A stretch of 64,000 nt of DNA from Candidatus Rifleibacteriota bacterium (GTDB taxonomy: Bacteria; Muiribacteriota; Ozemobacteria; Ozemobacterales; Ozemobacteraceae). Under the pieces are notes generated by a model. That model made no database searches. It saw only the letters and a program-made list of their open reading frames with translations, and was not told the DNA's origin. This document shows positions 36,267-45,051 of the stretch, in pieces (positions within the stretch are counted from its first letter, which is position 1; each line of letters begins with the position of its first letter). Position numbers and translations under genes: made by a program. The stretch is from NCBI GenBank assembly GCA_018818125.1, contig JAHISQ010000114.1, positions 78,343 through 142,342 on the forward strand. Reading direction: 5' to 3'.

Positions 36267-37148
36267 TCAGTCGGCGAGTGATTCTGGCTTCCAGATTATC
36301 TTACCTATTTCTGAGATATCATAGCCTGGAAGATTCTGCAGATGCCTCGGCATACGGGTTTGTTCGAAATATGCGACGAAGTCTCTTACGATACGACTTT
36401 CCCATTGGCCAGCAGGGACAATCAGATTGAATGGTTCTTCAAAAACCGGAATGAACTTGAGCTTGAGCATTTCAGAAACATTCTGGATACCGAAAGACGC
36501 GTCAGCTTCACCAGATAAAACTTTCATCGCAGCACCGACATGCGACTGTGCCTCGGGAGGAGCAGAAGCATCTGGTTTCACATTGATTCCATGCTCCTTG
36601 AAAAGCTGGTCGACAAGGATTCTGGTGCCAGAGCCCTGGTTTCTGTTGGCAAAGCGCAGCCCCCTGGCAAAAATTTCTTTAAAAGATTTGATGGAATGCG
36701 GGTTGTCAGGCAGAAGATAAACGCCCTGCTTTCTGTTAAAAAGCCTCATCACCACATAATCAGTGCGATTAAGGTATCTATCAAGAAACGATAATGAATA
36801 TTGCCCATCCTGATCGGCGATATGTACACAACTCATGGTAGCGCGCCCGTTTTTTAGCATTTTAATGCCATTGACGCTGCCAACTGCTGCGCAAAACGCG
36901 GTGTGAGAACTGTCGCGGTTATAGTGGTCGATTATTTCTCTGAACAGAAGGTCGTCACTGCCAGATATCAGTATGTTTTTCTGCAGTTCAGTATTCTGGT
37001 GAATCCAGCGGTCTATTATTTCCTGAGCAAAGATGATTTTGCCGCCAAGCCGGGTAAAGGGTATATCGCAGTCTTTAACCAGCTGGTAAATCTTTTTTTC
37101 GTTTATGTTGAGATATGCAGAAACTTCTTTTGTCGAAAGGATGCGCAT
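36267..37148 (-). CDS. HTH/PBP-like regulator, molybdate- or tungstate-responsive type
   Basis: 293 residues. N-terminal excisionase-type helix-turn-helix (STKEVSAYLNINEKKIYQLVKD, RLGGKIIFAQEIIDRWI, residues 4-50) fused to a periplasmic-binding-protein-like domain: LLFREIIDHY, GSVNGIKMLKNGRATMSCVHI, RNQGSGTRILVDQLF, HVGAAMKVLSGEADASFGI. This HTH plus PBP-like layout is typical of proteins that bind molybdate or tungstate (or similar oxyanions) inside the cell and act as repressors or activators. Divergent from the locus at 37336; it probably controls that promoter. Ligand is inferred from the family. Confidence 0.82.
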   Translation of the reverse strand: MRILSTKEVSAYLNINEKKIYQLVKDCDIPFTRLGGKIIFAQEIIDRWIHQNTELQKNILISGSDDLLFREIIDHYNRDSSHTAFCAAVGSVNGIKMLKNGRATMSCVHIADQDGQYSLSFLDRYLNRTDYVVMRLFNRKQGVYLLPDNPHSIKSFKEIFARGLRFANRNQGSGTRILVDQLFKEHGINVKPDASAPPEAQSHVGAAMKVLSGEADASFGIQNVSEMLKLKFIPVFEEPFNLIVPAGQWESRIVRDFVAYFEQTRMPRHLQNLPGYDISEIGKIIWKPESLAD

Positions 37149-37194
37149 CTGGCTTACTCCTCCTCAGGTCTGGGCGTCACGACAAGTATAACTT

Positions 37195-37283
37195 AAATGC
37201 AGTAAAACCCTCAGCAAAATTTGTTCTCCAGTACGTTTCTGAACTGTGCTGCATTTGACACTCTGGCGACGCCGGGTTAGTAT
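37195..37283 (+). promoter_or_regulatory. Promoter and candidate operator of the 37.3-41.3 kb locus
   Basis: TTGACA (37255-37260), 17 bases, TAGTAT (37278-37283): a strong -35 and fair -10. AAATGCAG (37195-37202) and its inverse CTGCATTT (37249-37256) flank 46 bases; the right arm touches the -35 box. The divergent regulator is the natural ligand-dependent binder, possibly by looping. Confidence 0.5.
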
Positions 37284-37335
37284 TAGGTGTGAATAGTGCC
37301 TATTTGTTAGAATATTGTAATTTGATGGAGTTCCA

Positions 37336-37821
37336 ATGATTCCTGCTCGCATTTCTTTGTCTTTAAGACTTAAAATACTACTGGTCGGCCTGGCCATACT
37401 GGGATTATGCCTGACCGGCCAAGCCGAACAGTCTTCTGGAAAACAGAAAGAAACTCTTGAAGCAGCTTCATTGTGCTCTATTGCCGTATTTTCATCCGGC
37501 ATACAGGTAGCCACAGCTGCATCTGAACTGCTTACATCACTGGAATCGGTAAATCTGACTCTTCCTGACGCGCAGAAAGTTCAGAGCGGGCCACGCCTTA
37601 TCGATCTGCTGACAGCGCTTAAAATAAGCGACTACAAGCAGATAACAATATATGGCTATGCCAAAGGCCGACTGGCAACTGCCGAATACACGATTTTAAA
37701 AGAGAAATTGCATGAGCGCATAATACTGAGCTTTTCGCGCCGGGGCACCGCCAAACTAGTAGTACCCGAACTCGCTTTTGACGACTGGATAGTTGACGTC
37801 TACAAACTGGAGACAGAATGA
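37336..37821 (+). CDS. Exported protein, possible sulfite-oxidase-fold (molybdopterin-type) relative
   Basis: 161 residues. Signal peptide or anchor at about 14-30 (ILLVGLAILGLCLTGQAEQ). The C-terminal 60 residues (KQITIYGYAKGRLATAEY, IILSFSRRG, AKLVVPELAFDDWIVDVYKLE) run in the order of small proteins related to the Oxidored_molyb fold, ending R-L-V-V-P...W. The molybdopterin-ligating Cys is absent. The likeness is weak and partly prompted by the neighbouring regulator. Its stop overlaps the next start (ATGA). Preceded by TGGAG. Confidence 0.5.
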   Translation: MIPARISLSLRLKILLVGLAILGLCLTGQAEQSSGKQKETLEAASLCSIAVFSSGIQVATAASELLTSLESVNLTLPDAQKVQSGPRLIDLLTALKISDYKQITIYGYAKGRLATAEYTILKEKLHERIILSFSRRGTAKLVVPELAFDDWIVDVYKLETE

Positions 37822-38573
37822 AACGAGTTGTCTACATAGGTATCGATGACACCGACAATCTCGAGAGCATCGGCACTGGACGAGTTGCGCGCGGTCTGGG
37901 AAAGCACCTTGAAGACCTTGGCTTCGGGAACTCGCTCGGCGTAAGCAGACATCAGCTTCTAGTCCATCCCGAGATCCGCTATACTTCACACAATAGCTGC
38001 AAGGGACTGACACTTGAGAGCGACAAAGGATTGCCTGAGTTTTTCGAGCCCTGCATCAACTACATGAAAAGCTGCTGGCAGGAAGGCTCTGACCCGGGCC
38101 TGTGCATTTGCGAGCAGCTGCAGATCAAATCAGAGATCAACGAATTTGGCTTCAGGGCCGTAAAAGAGCTTCTCAGCAAGGACGAAGCCTACGGTCTGGC
38201 GCAAAAACATGGAATTTTTCTACGTGAACTTGGCGGAGACGGGGGCGGCGTAATCGGCGCCCTGTCGGCAGTTGGCCTGCGCTCAACCGGCAATGACGGC
38301 AGACTGGTTGAAGTAAGAGGAATCAGAGATTTAAAAGGCATTTTGTCTGTTGCCGATATTCTGAGCAAATCAGGCATTGCTTCAGTACAGGACACCAAGG
38401 GAAACAAACTTGGCAACAACGAGCTCATAGACAGCCTGGACTGGATAAGACCAACTCTGGTCAACTGGCAACCGGTTTTGCGCGTAGCTCAGCAGACCGA
38501 CGACCAGGGAAAAACTAGCTGGATTCCAGCAGAGAGAGCGTTCAGAAACGCAGGAGGAAAACGAGATGACTGA
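37818..38573 (+). CDS. TiaS-like protein (GIDDTDN family)
   Basis: 251 residues. IGIDDTDNLESIGTGRVARGL at the N-terminus is the signature of archaeal TiaS, the agmatidine synthetase that modifies tRNA-Ile2; the ferredoxin-like part with LRELGGDGGGVIGALSAVGLR follows. It is much shorter than TiaS and lacks the OB-fold and zinc ribbon that bind tRNA. Bacteria use TilS for that modification, so this protein probably has another role, perhaps NTP-dependent activation of a small molecule. Translationally coupled to genes on both sides (4- and 8-base overlaps). Confidence 0.75.
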   Translation: MKRVVYIGIDDTDNLESIGTGRVARGLGKHLEDLGFGNSLGVSRHQLLVHPEIRYTSHNSCKGLTLESDKGLPEFFEPCINYMKSCWQEGSDPGLCICEQLQIKSEINEFGFRAVKELLSKDEAYGLAQKHGIFLRELGGDGGGVIGALSAVGLRSTGNDGRLVEVRGIRDLKGILSVADILSKSGIASVQDTKGNKLGNNELIDSLDWIRPTLVNWQPVLRVAQQTDDQGKTSWIPAERAFRNAGGKRDD

Positions 38574-39159
38574 TAAATGCATGATTGCAAATGAGCATGG
38601 AGTAATGATCGGCTTGTGCGGCAAAGCCAAGTCCGGCCTTTTACTACAAATTCTGGGTATTGTTCTTTTTGGAGCGCTGGCAGCCGTAGGCAAAAAGGCA
38701 ACGATGGACCTCGGCATTGCAGGACACAGCGCCCTGCTCTGGCTAAGCGTAATGGTCGCCGGTCGAGCGCTGATTCAACGCGATGGCGCCGGTTTCGCGA
38801 TCGGTCTTTCTACCGCACTATGGGGAATGCCTGCGGGCTTCAATAATTCTCTCCTGCACAATATCGGTCTATATGGCACAACCGGCCTGGTGCTTGACCT
38901 GGCAGCCCGCAGCTCTTTGCTCGACCTGAGACATCCACTCGGCGCAATTGTCGGTGGCGCCCTGGCGCACATGGTCAAGTTCGGATTTATTCTCGGCAAA
39001 GCCTCAATCAGCGTTACCGCCCGCCGCTTTGTGCTCATGGGCGTTCTACAGTCTGCGACTTTGCACCTGTTTTTTGGACTGGTAGCAGGCCTGGCCGGAT
39101 TTGGGATCTGGAGCCTGTTCAAGCCGCGCATGAAGAGGTCAAACAACAGCACAGACTGA
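38566..39159 (+). CDS. Polytopic membrane protein, possible ECF-type substrate-binding component
   Basis: 197 residues with about five membrane spans (LLLQILGIVLFGALAAVG; SALLWLSVMVAGRALI; FAIGLSTALWGMPAGF; LGAIVGGALAHMVKF; LFFGLVAGLAGFGIWSL). Size, Gly/Ala-rich spans and the GxxTALWGMPAG loop recall S components of energy-coupling-factor transporters (ThiW/BioY-like), but no family motif is decisive. Its start overlaps the TiaS-like gene; a terminator follows. In this locus a role in uptake of a cofactor or metal complex is plausible. Confidence 0.6.
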   Translation: MTDKCMIANEHGVMIGLCGKAKSGLLLQILGIVLFGALAAVGKKATMDLGIAGHSALLWLSVMVAGRALIQRDGAGFAIGLSTALWGMPAGFNNSLLHNIGLYGTTGLVLDLAARSSLLDLRHPLGAIVGGALAHMVKFGFILGKASISVTARRFVLMGVLQSATLHLFFGLVAGLAGFGIWSLFKPRMKRSNNSTD

Positions 39160-39188
39160 TTTTCCCGGATTAACAAAAGCATCAAACC

Positions 39189-39215
39189 GCCGCCCGTCTG
39201 ATCGGGCGGCTTTTT
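39189..39215 (+). terminator. Rho-independent terminator after the membrane-protein gene
   Basis: GCCGCCCG (39189-39196) pairs with CGGGCGGC (39203-39210) around TCTGAT, followed by TTTTT. Confidence 0.88.
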
Positions 39216-39219
39216 GTTC

Positions 39220-39261
39220 TTGTAATTTTCGTACATTTATTGTAATAATTTGTCATTATTA
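39220..39261 (+). promoter_or_regulatory. Promoter with Fur-like inverted repeat before the TonB receptor
   Basis: TTGTAA (39220-39225), 17 bases, TAATAA (39243-39248). The -10 lies in an inverted repeat TAATAAT / ATTATTA (39243-39249 and 39255-39261), which resembles the A+T-rich half-sites bound by Fur-family repressors. Confidence 0.35.
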
Positions 39262-39287
39262 AAGACTTTTACGACTTGGAGTTCCAA

Positions 39288-41291
39288 ATGAAATCAAGAT
39301 ATGTTTTTATATTATTATCCTTAACGCTGCTGCTACCCTGTATTTCTTCAGCGGCCGACACTTCTTATGCGGGCGTATTCAAGCTCGATGAAATAGTCAT
39401 CGAAGATACCCGGCCTGAACTTGAAAGTTCTAGCCGGGTGCGGGTTATAACCGACGAAGAACTAGACCAGAGAGGAGTGCGAACGCTTGACGAAGCACTT
39501 GAGTTGTTGCCAGGCATCAACGTCAGAGTTGGAAACGGTGGCGCACCACGCCTCGACATTCGCGGCTACCGGGCACGCCACGTGGCATTGCTGCTCGACG
39601 GCATTCCGCTCAACTCAACCTATGACGGACAAATGGATCCAAGGCTTATTCCGGTTGAGATTATAAAAAAAATCAAGGTATCTTATGGAACCAGCTCAGC
39701 TATATATGGCTCAGGCGCGCTTGGAGGCGTAATCAACATCATCACTAAGAGTGGCGCCGAAGAAACCGACAAACTGTTTCTACAGACCGAAACCGGCACA
39801 CGGATTCAGCAATATGGTCTGCTGCGCGCAAGCGGCAAAGAAGGCGACTTCGACTACTTTCTCGGTCTGAGCAACGAGTTGCGAAACGGCTATGAACTGT
39901 CGAACAACTTTACTCCAACCAGCACTGAGGATGGCGGGCGCCGCGAAAACAGCGATGCACGCAGATCTTCACTGCTTCTCAAAGTCAATCTTACCCCTTC
40001 CGAGCGCTGGAAATATGGCGTTACCGTTGGCCAGCAGCAGGCAGAATTCGGGTTGCCGCACTCAACAATAAACGACAATACCGATCTGTTTGCCAGTCGC
40101 GCAAAATATGAAAGAGTTGATTACGCACGCACCGACATGATTCAGCTGTCTGCCGCCTATGACGCGCCAGGTCCGTGGGAATTCAAACTGTGGCACTACT
40201 ATAACCACATGGAAGAAGAAACAAACGGTTATGATGACGCAACTTATTCAGGCATGACTGATTACACCGTTAAAGGGACCTTCCACCAGAATTCAAAGAC
40301 CCGGATCAGCGGGCAGAGCCTGCAGGCAATACGTTCGATCGGCGAAGACTCCTCACTGGTGTTCAGCCTGAAGACCGACCGCAGCGACTGGGATTCTTAC
40401 GGTCAAATCAGGGATCGCATTGTCGGGGATGGCAACTATGGAATCAGAGCTTTCATTAACGATCGCTATCTCAAAAACCAGGCAATTGCGATGGAATACA
40501 ACCTGGCGGCAAGCGACAAAATCGACATCAATCTTGGTGGCAGCCTGAACAGTCAGAAACGCCAGGATCGCGATGATCAACAGGGAAACGAATTCAACAT
40601 TGGCGTATCGCGCGAATTTGGTGAAAAAACCAGCGCCCACATTGCTGCCGCAAGAAAAATCAGGTTTCCCGCGATTCAGCAGCTGTATGATGCAGTCAGC
40701 GGCTCACCAGATCTTGATCTCGAAAAGGCCATGAATTACGAAGCAGGCCTGACCCATGACTTTAACAAGGAAACCTCTGGCAGTCTGACTGTTTTTCATA
40801 GCACCGTCGAAAACTATATCGAGAAAAATGATGACATTGTGCCGGTCTATGAAAATTTTCAAAAATACCTGTTCAAGGGCGTCGAATTATCAGCAAAACA
40901 TCAGTGCAAAAGACCTCTGCTGCTGCGAACCGCTTTAACCCTCATGAAATCAGAAGAAGTAGACTCTACTGTTGGCAGAGATGAGTTGCAGTACCGTCCA
41001 AAAACCAAGTTTTCGCTTTCTGGAACCTATAATGCCAAAAATGGCCTCGAAACCTATTGTGAGTTTCTGTACATAGGTGGTCAGAATTTTTATACCAAGA
41101 AAGCGCCCTACCAGAAAGCCAGCCTCAACGAAATCAACCTGACTAATATCAGATTTTCAAAGCCGGTGCGCTACGACTCACTGCATGTTTACCTGGGCGT
41201 AGACAACCTGTTCGACAGAAATTATGAAACCTCATACGGAGTTCCGGCACCGGGTCGATTCTGGTATCTCGGACTGCAGGCAAAACTGTAA
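39288..41291 (+). CDS. TonB-dependent outer-membrane receptor
   Basis: 667 residues from the ATG behind TTGGAG; an in-frame TTG 12 bases earlier is less likely. Signal peptide (FILLSLTLLLPCISSAAD). Plug domain with RVRVITDEELDQRGVRTLDEAL, LPGINVR, RLDIRGYRARHVALLLDGIPLN and YGSGALGGVINIITK, then a barrel of about 22 strands ending LGLQAKL. A TonB-box-like stretch is FKLDEIVIEDT. The size is in the BtuB/colicin-receptor range. Ligand unknown; the upstream locus suggests a metal complex. TonB-ExbBD are not in the window. Confidence 0.92.
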   Translation: MKSRYVFILLSLTLLLPCISSAADTSYAGVFKLDEIVIEDTRPELESSSRVRVITDEELDQRGVRTLDEALELLPGINVRVGNGGAPRLDIRGYRARHVALLLDGIPLNSTYDGQMDPRLIPVEIIKKIKVSYGTSSAIYGSGALGGVINIITKSGAEETDKLFLQTETGTRIQQYGLLRASGKEGDFDYFLGLSNELRNGYELSNNFTPTSTEDGGRRENSDARRSSLLLKVNLTPSERWKYGVTVGQQQAEFGLPHSTINDNTDLFASRAKYERVDYARTDMIQLSAAYDAPGPWEFKLWHYYNHMEEETNGYDDATYSGMTDYTVKGTFHQNSKTRISGQSLQAIRSIGEDSSLVFSLKTDRSDWDSYGQIRDRIVGDGNYGIRAFINDRYLKNQAIAMEYNLAASDKIDINLGGSLNSQKRQDRDDQQGNEFNIGVSREFGEKTSAHIAAARKIRFPAIQQLYDAVSGSPDLDLEKAMNYEAGLTHDFNKETSGSLTVFHSTVENYIEKNDDIVPVYENFQKYLFKGVELSAKHQCKRPLLLRTALTLMKSEEVDSTVGRDELQYRPKTKFSLSGTYNAKNGLETYCEFLYIGGQNFYTKKAPYQKASLNEINLTNIRFSKPVRYDSLHVYLGVDNLFDRNYETSYGVPAPGRFWYLGLQAKL

Positions 41292-41316
41292 CCCGCCACC
41301 TTACAAAACAGCATAT

Positions 41317-41350
41317 AAAAATCCCCCGACTTTAACAGCCGGGGGATTTT
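41317..41350. terminator. Bidirectional terminator between the TonB receptor and the lipoprotein gene
   Basis: AAAAATCCCCCG (41317-41328) pairs with CGGGGGATTTT (about 41340-41350); A and T runs on the two sides let it work in both directions. Confidence 0.8.
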
Positions 41351-41385
41351 CATGTCAGGCGCAGTTGCTGCGCAATACTGATAAG

Positions 41386-43032
41386 CTACTTCATCACACC
41401 AACTGAGAAATTTCGCCAGGTGCCAGTTGACTTAGTGACAATGCAATACACTTCGCCGGCAGCGTCTACACCAGCAGAATAAGTGCCCGCATCAACACCA
41501 GTCAATGTTATGCCACCTTTGTCGATCGTATAATCATAGGTCTTGAGCGCATCAGGCGTTGCATATTCGGTTCTCTGCTCACTCTGGGAGTAAGCACTAC
41601 CCGCAGCTGAAACCAGAGCACCAGTCGAATAGGAGTTATAAACGCTGCTATCAACACCAGCATTAACACATGCTTCGACAGAGTTGCCGCTCCAAGCGGT
41701 AGCACCCTGCCTTACGCCAACCGCGAAAATGCAGCGGCCACCGGCCGTGTAACTGATATACGCAAACATGTTTCCAGCAGGATCAATCTGGGTGTATTCG
41801 TTTTTGGGCGAAGCACCGTTAAAAGTCACTTTGCCTCCGGTGGCAACAGCGTAGGTGCCGGCAGTAAAAGTGCTGGCAAGAGTGTCTGGATTAAACGAAG
41901 ACGTTACGGTAAATCCGCCTTCGCCGTCAAATTTCAGCGAATAGGCCTGAACGACTGGCTGAGACGGCTTATACGAGACATCAACAGCGTCTGAATATTC
42001 AAAAACACGATATGTGCCCTTCAGCGTAGCATTGGTGGCAGCGGTCGGTTTTTTGATAAACAGGCCGACATAGGGGGTTCTGTTCCAAACGTGAACCATT
42101 GCGACATTGCCAGATGCCGAGACCGCACCGCGGTTTTTGGTCACAGTAGAGAAGGTCAGATCGCCTTTGCTTTCGATGACTGTATAGTTTGATTCGGTGT
42201 CGACCAGCGTTGAATCAGAATTGACCTTGACCGTTTCAGTGATCTTGCCATCAACAACAGAGACATCGCTTACTCCAACCCAGCGCTTAGCGGCAAGAGC
42301 GTTAACAAAGAATGCACGGTAATCGCCGGTGAAATGAGTCAGCGCCACTTCAACAACCTTGATGTTTTCCAAGGCCGTCTTTATTTCAGCGTCAAGCGTC
42401 TGAAGGTTCAGCGCGGCAGTCTCATTTATGACCCCATTGGCATCAATAATTAACCCCTGAATCGCTTTTTTAAGCTTTGTTAAATCCACTGTCATTTCGT
42501 CTATAGTCTTGGTGGTATTTTGGGACCAGGCTTCATAAACCAATGCTTTTGCAGTCGAGTCATAATTTATCTCTGCATTTTTGATGTCGGTGATATTAGT
42601 CTCACCGGCTACAACAGTAGCATGACTGATGCGTTTCATTATGGCCGGAGCATCGGCAGCAGCGCCTTTGGCAACAATCTCGACAGTTACCCGATGGGTA
42701 CCGGGAGCTACCGAATTAACCACAACACTTGCAAGTTCAAGAAGATCGGTGCCACTGGCATAACTGAGATCATACAACAAGGGCACCCCATCATCGATTT
42801 TCACGCGAGCCTGGAATTTGTCGGCAACGACAGCCCGAACTTCGGCGATCTCGTTGTCACGCAAGGCAGCAAAAGTTTTGTCACTGCCGGAATCAGCAAA
42901 CGCCGAAACCAGGATTTCACCGGTGAGCGGCACCGAATAGCCACCGTCATCGTCATTGCCACCCATACAGCCAACCAGAGCAAGTAGAGAGACAACAAGA
43001 AACAAGGCAAACAAACGACTCAAAACTTTCAC
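41386..43032 (-). CDS. Lipoprotein of unknown function
   Basis: 548 residues from a GTG at 43032 with GGAGG 6 bases upstream. A type II signal peptide ends LALVGC, Cys22 being lipidated, followed by GGNDDDGG, a tail often seen on outer-membrane lipoproteins. The body is beta-rich and Thr/Ser/Val-rich; a middle helix (TKTIDEMTVDLTKLKKAIQ...LDAEIKTALENIKVVEVAL) and repeats of lipocalin-like strand patterns (KGTYRVFEYSD; TAGTYAVATGGKVTFNG; DAGTYSAGVDAAGEVYCIV) are seen. No family recognised. The C-terminal 200 residues look like two or three similar beta sheets. Confidence 0.8.
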   Translation of the reverse strand: MKVLSRLFALFLVVSLLALVGCMGGNDDDGGYSVPLTGEILVSAFADSGSDKTFAALRDNEIAEVRAVVADKFQARVKIDDGVPLLYDLSYASGTDLLELASVVVNSVAPGTHRVTVEIVAKGAAADAPAIMKRISHATVVAGETNITDIKNAEINYDSTAKALVYEAWSQNTTKTIDEMTVDLTKLKKAIQGLIIDANGVINETAALNLQTLDAEIKTALENIKVVEVALTHFTGDYRAFFVNALAAKRWVGVSDVSVVDGKITETVKVNSDSTLVDTESNYTVIESKGDLTFSTVTKNRGAVSASGNVAMVHVWNRTPYVGLFIKKPTAATNATLKGTYRVFEYSDAVDVSYKPSQPVVQAYSLKFDGEGGFTVTSSFNPDTLASTFTAGTYAVATGGKVTFNGASPKNEYTQIDPAGNMFAYISYTAGGRCIFAVGVRQGATAWSGNSVEACVNAGVDSSVYNSYSTGALVSAAGSAYSQSEQRTEYATPDALKTYDYTIDKGGITLTGVDAGTYSAGVDAAGEVYCIVTKSTGTWRNFSVGVMK

Positions 43033-43309
43033 AGAGACCTCCAGCAGATTTGTTTGCAGAATCCTAACACGCCAACTCAAGTTTTATAAACAAAAACTAA
43101 GAATATTGGTTTTTATTTAAGACTATTTGTTCTTTTTGGTCCATATTTCTCCTGCCTACCGACGTTTTCAATCATGACAGAAGAAGGCAGGCAACTAAAA
43201 ACAACAAACAGCGAAGATCTTCGCTGCTGCTCAAGCATGGGCTTTATTCCTGCGCCTGCTGACGGATGGAGCCTTGCGACCCCGCTTCTCCGGGACCATC
43301 TACAGAGTC

Positions 43310-43810
43310 TTAGAGACTACCGATACCTATTACCTTTGGTGTTTTGATAGTCGGGTGGTTTTCGGGAACCATGATCGAGATCGGTGCGGGCATACCGGCG
43401 GTGCCTTTTTTCTTGGCGATCCAGATTTTGTAGACCCAGCCGGCAATGGCGCTCTCGCCGTAGCCATCCCCGTTTGAGCGGCGCTTGTTGACCCGGGTAA
43501 TTTCGAGCGGCATGGCATAAAACTTGAAGTTTTCGAAGTCTTTTTTCAGAGAAAAACGTGGCAAATCGATATCCAGAGCTGTACCGGCTGGATTAACCAG
43601 GCCACCGCCGGCGATTGCGAAAAAAGTTTCCGCGCATTTTTCAAGCGTTTCTGAACTCAGTATTGTGGCGTAATCATTTAGAACCTGGAGGACCTCGGCT
43701 GGGAGTTGATTGACAGAAATGTCATCCTGTTTGCCCTGTGCAGACGCTTCAAAGCTGCTAAAACTACCTATCAAAAGGAAAACCAGGACTACAGACAACA
43801 TCTTTTTCAT
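43310..43810 (-). CDS. Exported protein of unknown function
   Basis: 166 residues from the ATG behind GGGAGA; a frame six codons longer lacks a ribosome site. Signal peptide MKKMLSVVLVFLLIGSFSS to about EASAQ. The mature part opens with helices (LPAEVLQVLNDYATILSSETLEKC) and has a Gly-rich turn FAIAGGGLVNPAG; the rest is beta-rich. It resembles NTF2-like secreted proteins in outline only. It is 30 bp downstream of dapL, so may ride on the lysine operon transcript. Confidence 0.7.
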   Translation of the reverse strand: MKKMLSVVLVFLLIGSFSSFEASAQGKQDDISVNQLPAEVLQVLNDYATILSSETLEKCAETFFAIAGGGLVNPAGTALDIDLPRFSLKKDFENFKFYAMPLEITRVNKRRSNGDGYGESAIAGWVYKIWIAKKKGTAGMPAPISIMVPENHPTIKTPKVIGIGSL

Positions 43811-43840
43811 TATAATCTCCCGTGACATATCTAAACTCGT

Positions 43841-45049
43841 CTACAGAACCTCAAGGCGCTTTATGGCCTCGACAAAGTCTTCGCGGTGACCGAAGGCCGA
43901 AAACCTGATAAAGCCTTCGCCTGCTGGGCCAAAACCTGCGCCTGGCGTAGTTACGATCTGGCATTTTTCGAGAATTTCGGTAAAGACTTCCCAGGATTTG
44001 CGACCCTCAAAATGCGCCCAGACGTAAGGTGCATTAACGCCGCCACAGCTTTTGATGCCCTTTTTGTCGAGCGCCTGCTTGATAATTTTTGCGTTTTCCA
44101 TGTAGTAGTTGATCAGGCTTTTCATTTCGGCAAGCCCCTCGTCTTCGAGGGCTGCCATACCACCGTACTGGGCAATATTCGACGCACCGTTGAACAATGT
44201 GGTCATGATGCGGTTCCAGTCGTTGCGCACTGGCGTACCGTCGTCGAATTTCAGCTGATCCGGAACAACCGTCCAGCCGAGGCGAACGCCGGTAAAGCCC
44301 ACAGGCTTAGAAAACGAGCTGACTTCGATTGCGACTTCGCGCGCGCCCTCAATCTCGAAAATCGATCTGGGCAGAGTTGGGTCAGAGATGTATTCGCTAT
44401 AAGCAGCATCAAATATGATTATCGAGCCGTTTTTGCGGGCGAAATCAACCAGTTTCTTAAGTTGCTCTCTGCTGGCAACAGCGCCGGTTGGGTTATTCGG
44501 CGAGCAGAAATAGATCAGATCAGTTCTTTGCTGGTTGCTCAAATCAGGAAAAAAGTCGTTTTCGAGGCAGCATTTCATATAAACAATGTTGTCAAAATGC
44601 CCACGCGCCTCATTGAAAGGGCCAGTCACCCCGGAAATAACTGAACCATCAACGTAAACAGGGTATGACGGATCTTGTATGGCAACAGTAACTTCGTTGC
44701 CAAACATGGTCTGCAACCTCCCGATATCGCACTTGGCGCCATCAGAGATGAAAACCTCGTCGCCCTTAACAAGGCCATGGTAAAGTCTTTCCGCCAGTCG
44801 GGCGCGGAATTCCGTGATCCCCTGCTCATCACCGTAACCGCTGTAACCTTCGCGGGTACTGAGTCGGGTCACTTCTTTTCTGAGTCCTTCGACCACGTGC
44901 GGAGTCAGCGGTTCGGTCGTATTGCCGATACCGAGGCTGATAATCTTTGCCGAAGGGTTTTTCTGCAGATATTCGCGTTTGCGCCGGTTAATCTCGGGAA
45001 AAAGATAACCAGCCGTCAGTTTCGCCATGTTTTTGTTGCGTTTAACCAT
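43841..45049 (-). CDS. dapL: LL-diaminopimelate aminotransferase
   Basis: 402 residues. Diagnostic DapL stretches: AKIISLGIGNTTEPLTPHV, REGYSGYGDEQGITEFR, FISDGAKCDIGRLQTMFG, YFCSPNNPTGAV, and the PLP lysine in SSFSKPVGFTGVRLGW. Converts tetrahydrodipicolinate to LL-diaminopimelate in one step, bypassing the succinylase or acetylase branch. Found in plants, chlamydiae, spirochaetes and several other phyla. It begins 2 bp after the lysA stop. A second ATG (MAKLTAGY) seven codons in is the more usual N-terminus of the family. Confidence 0.95.
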   Translation of the reverse strand: MVKRNKNMAKLTAGYLFPEINRRKREYLQKNPSAKIISLGIGNTTEPLTPHVVEGLRKEVTRLSTREGYSGYGDEQGITEFRARLAERLYHGLVKGDEVFISDGAKCDIGRLQTMFGNEVTVAIQDPSYPVYVDGSVISGVTGPFNEARGHFDNIVYMKCCLENDFFPDLSNQQRTDLIYFCSPNNPTGAVASREQLKKLVDFARKNGSIIIFDAAYSEYISDPTLPRSIFEIEGAREVAIEVSSFSKPVGFTGVRLGWTVVPDQLKFDDGTPVRNDWNRIMTTLFNGASNIAQYGGMAALEDEGLAEMKSLINYYMENAKIIKQALDKKGIKSCGGVNAPYVWAHFEGRKSWEVFTEILEKCQIVTTPGAGFGPAGEGFIRFSAFGHREDFVEAIKRLEVL

Positions 45050-45051
45050 AA

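Noticed and set aside
43886..44644. 252-codon + strand frame opposite dapL
   Set aside because: Antisense to an unmistakable dapL; no domain and no start signals.
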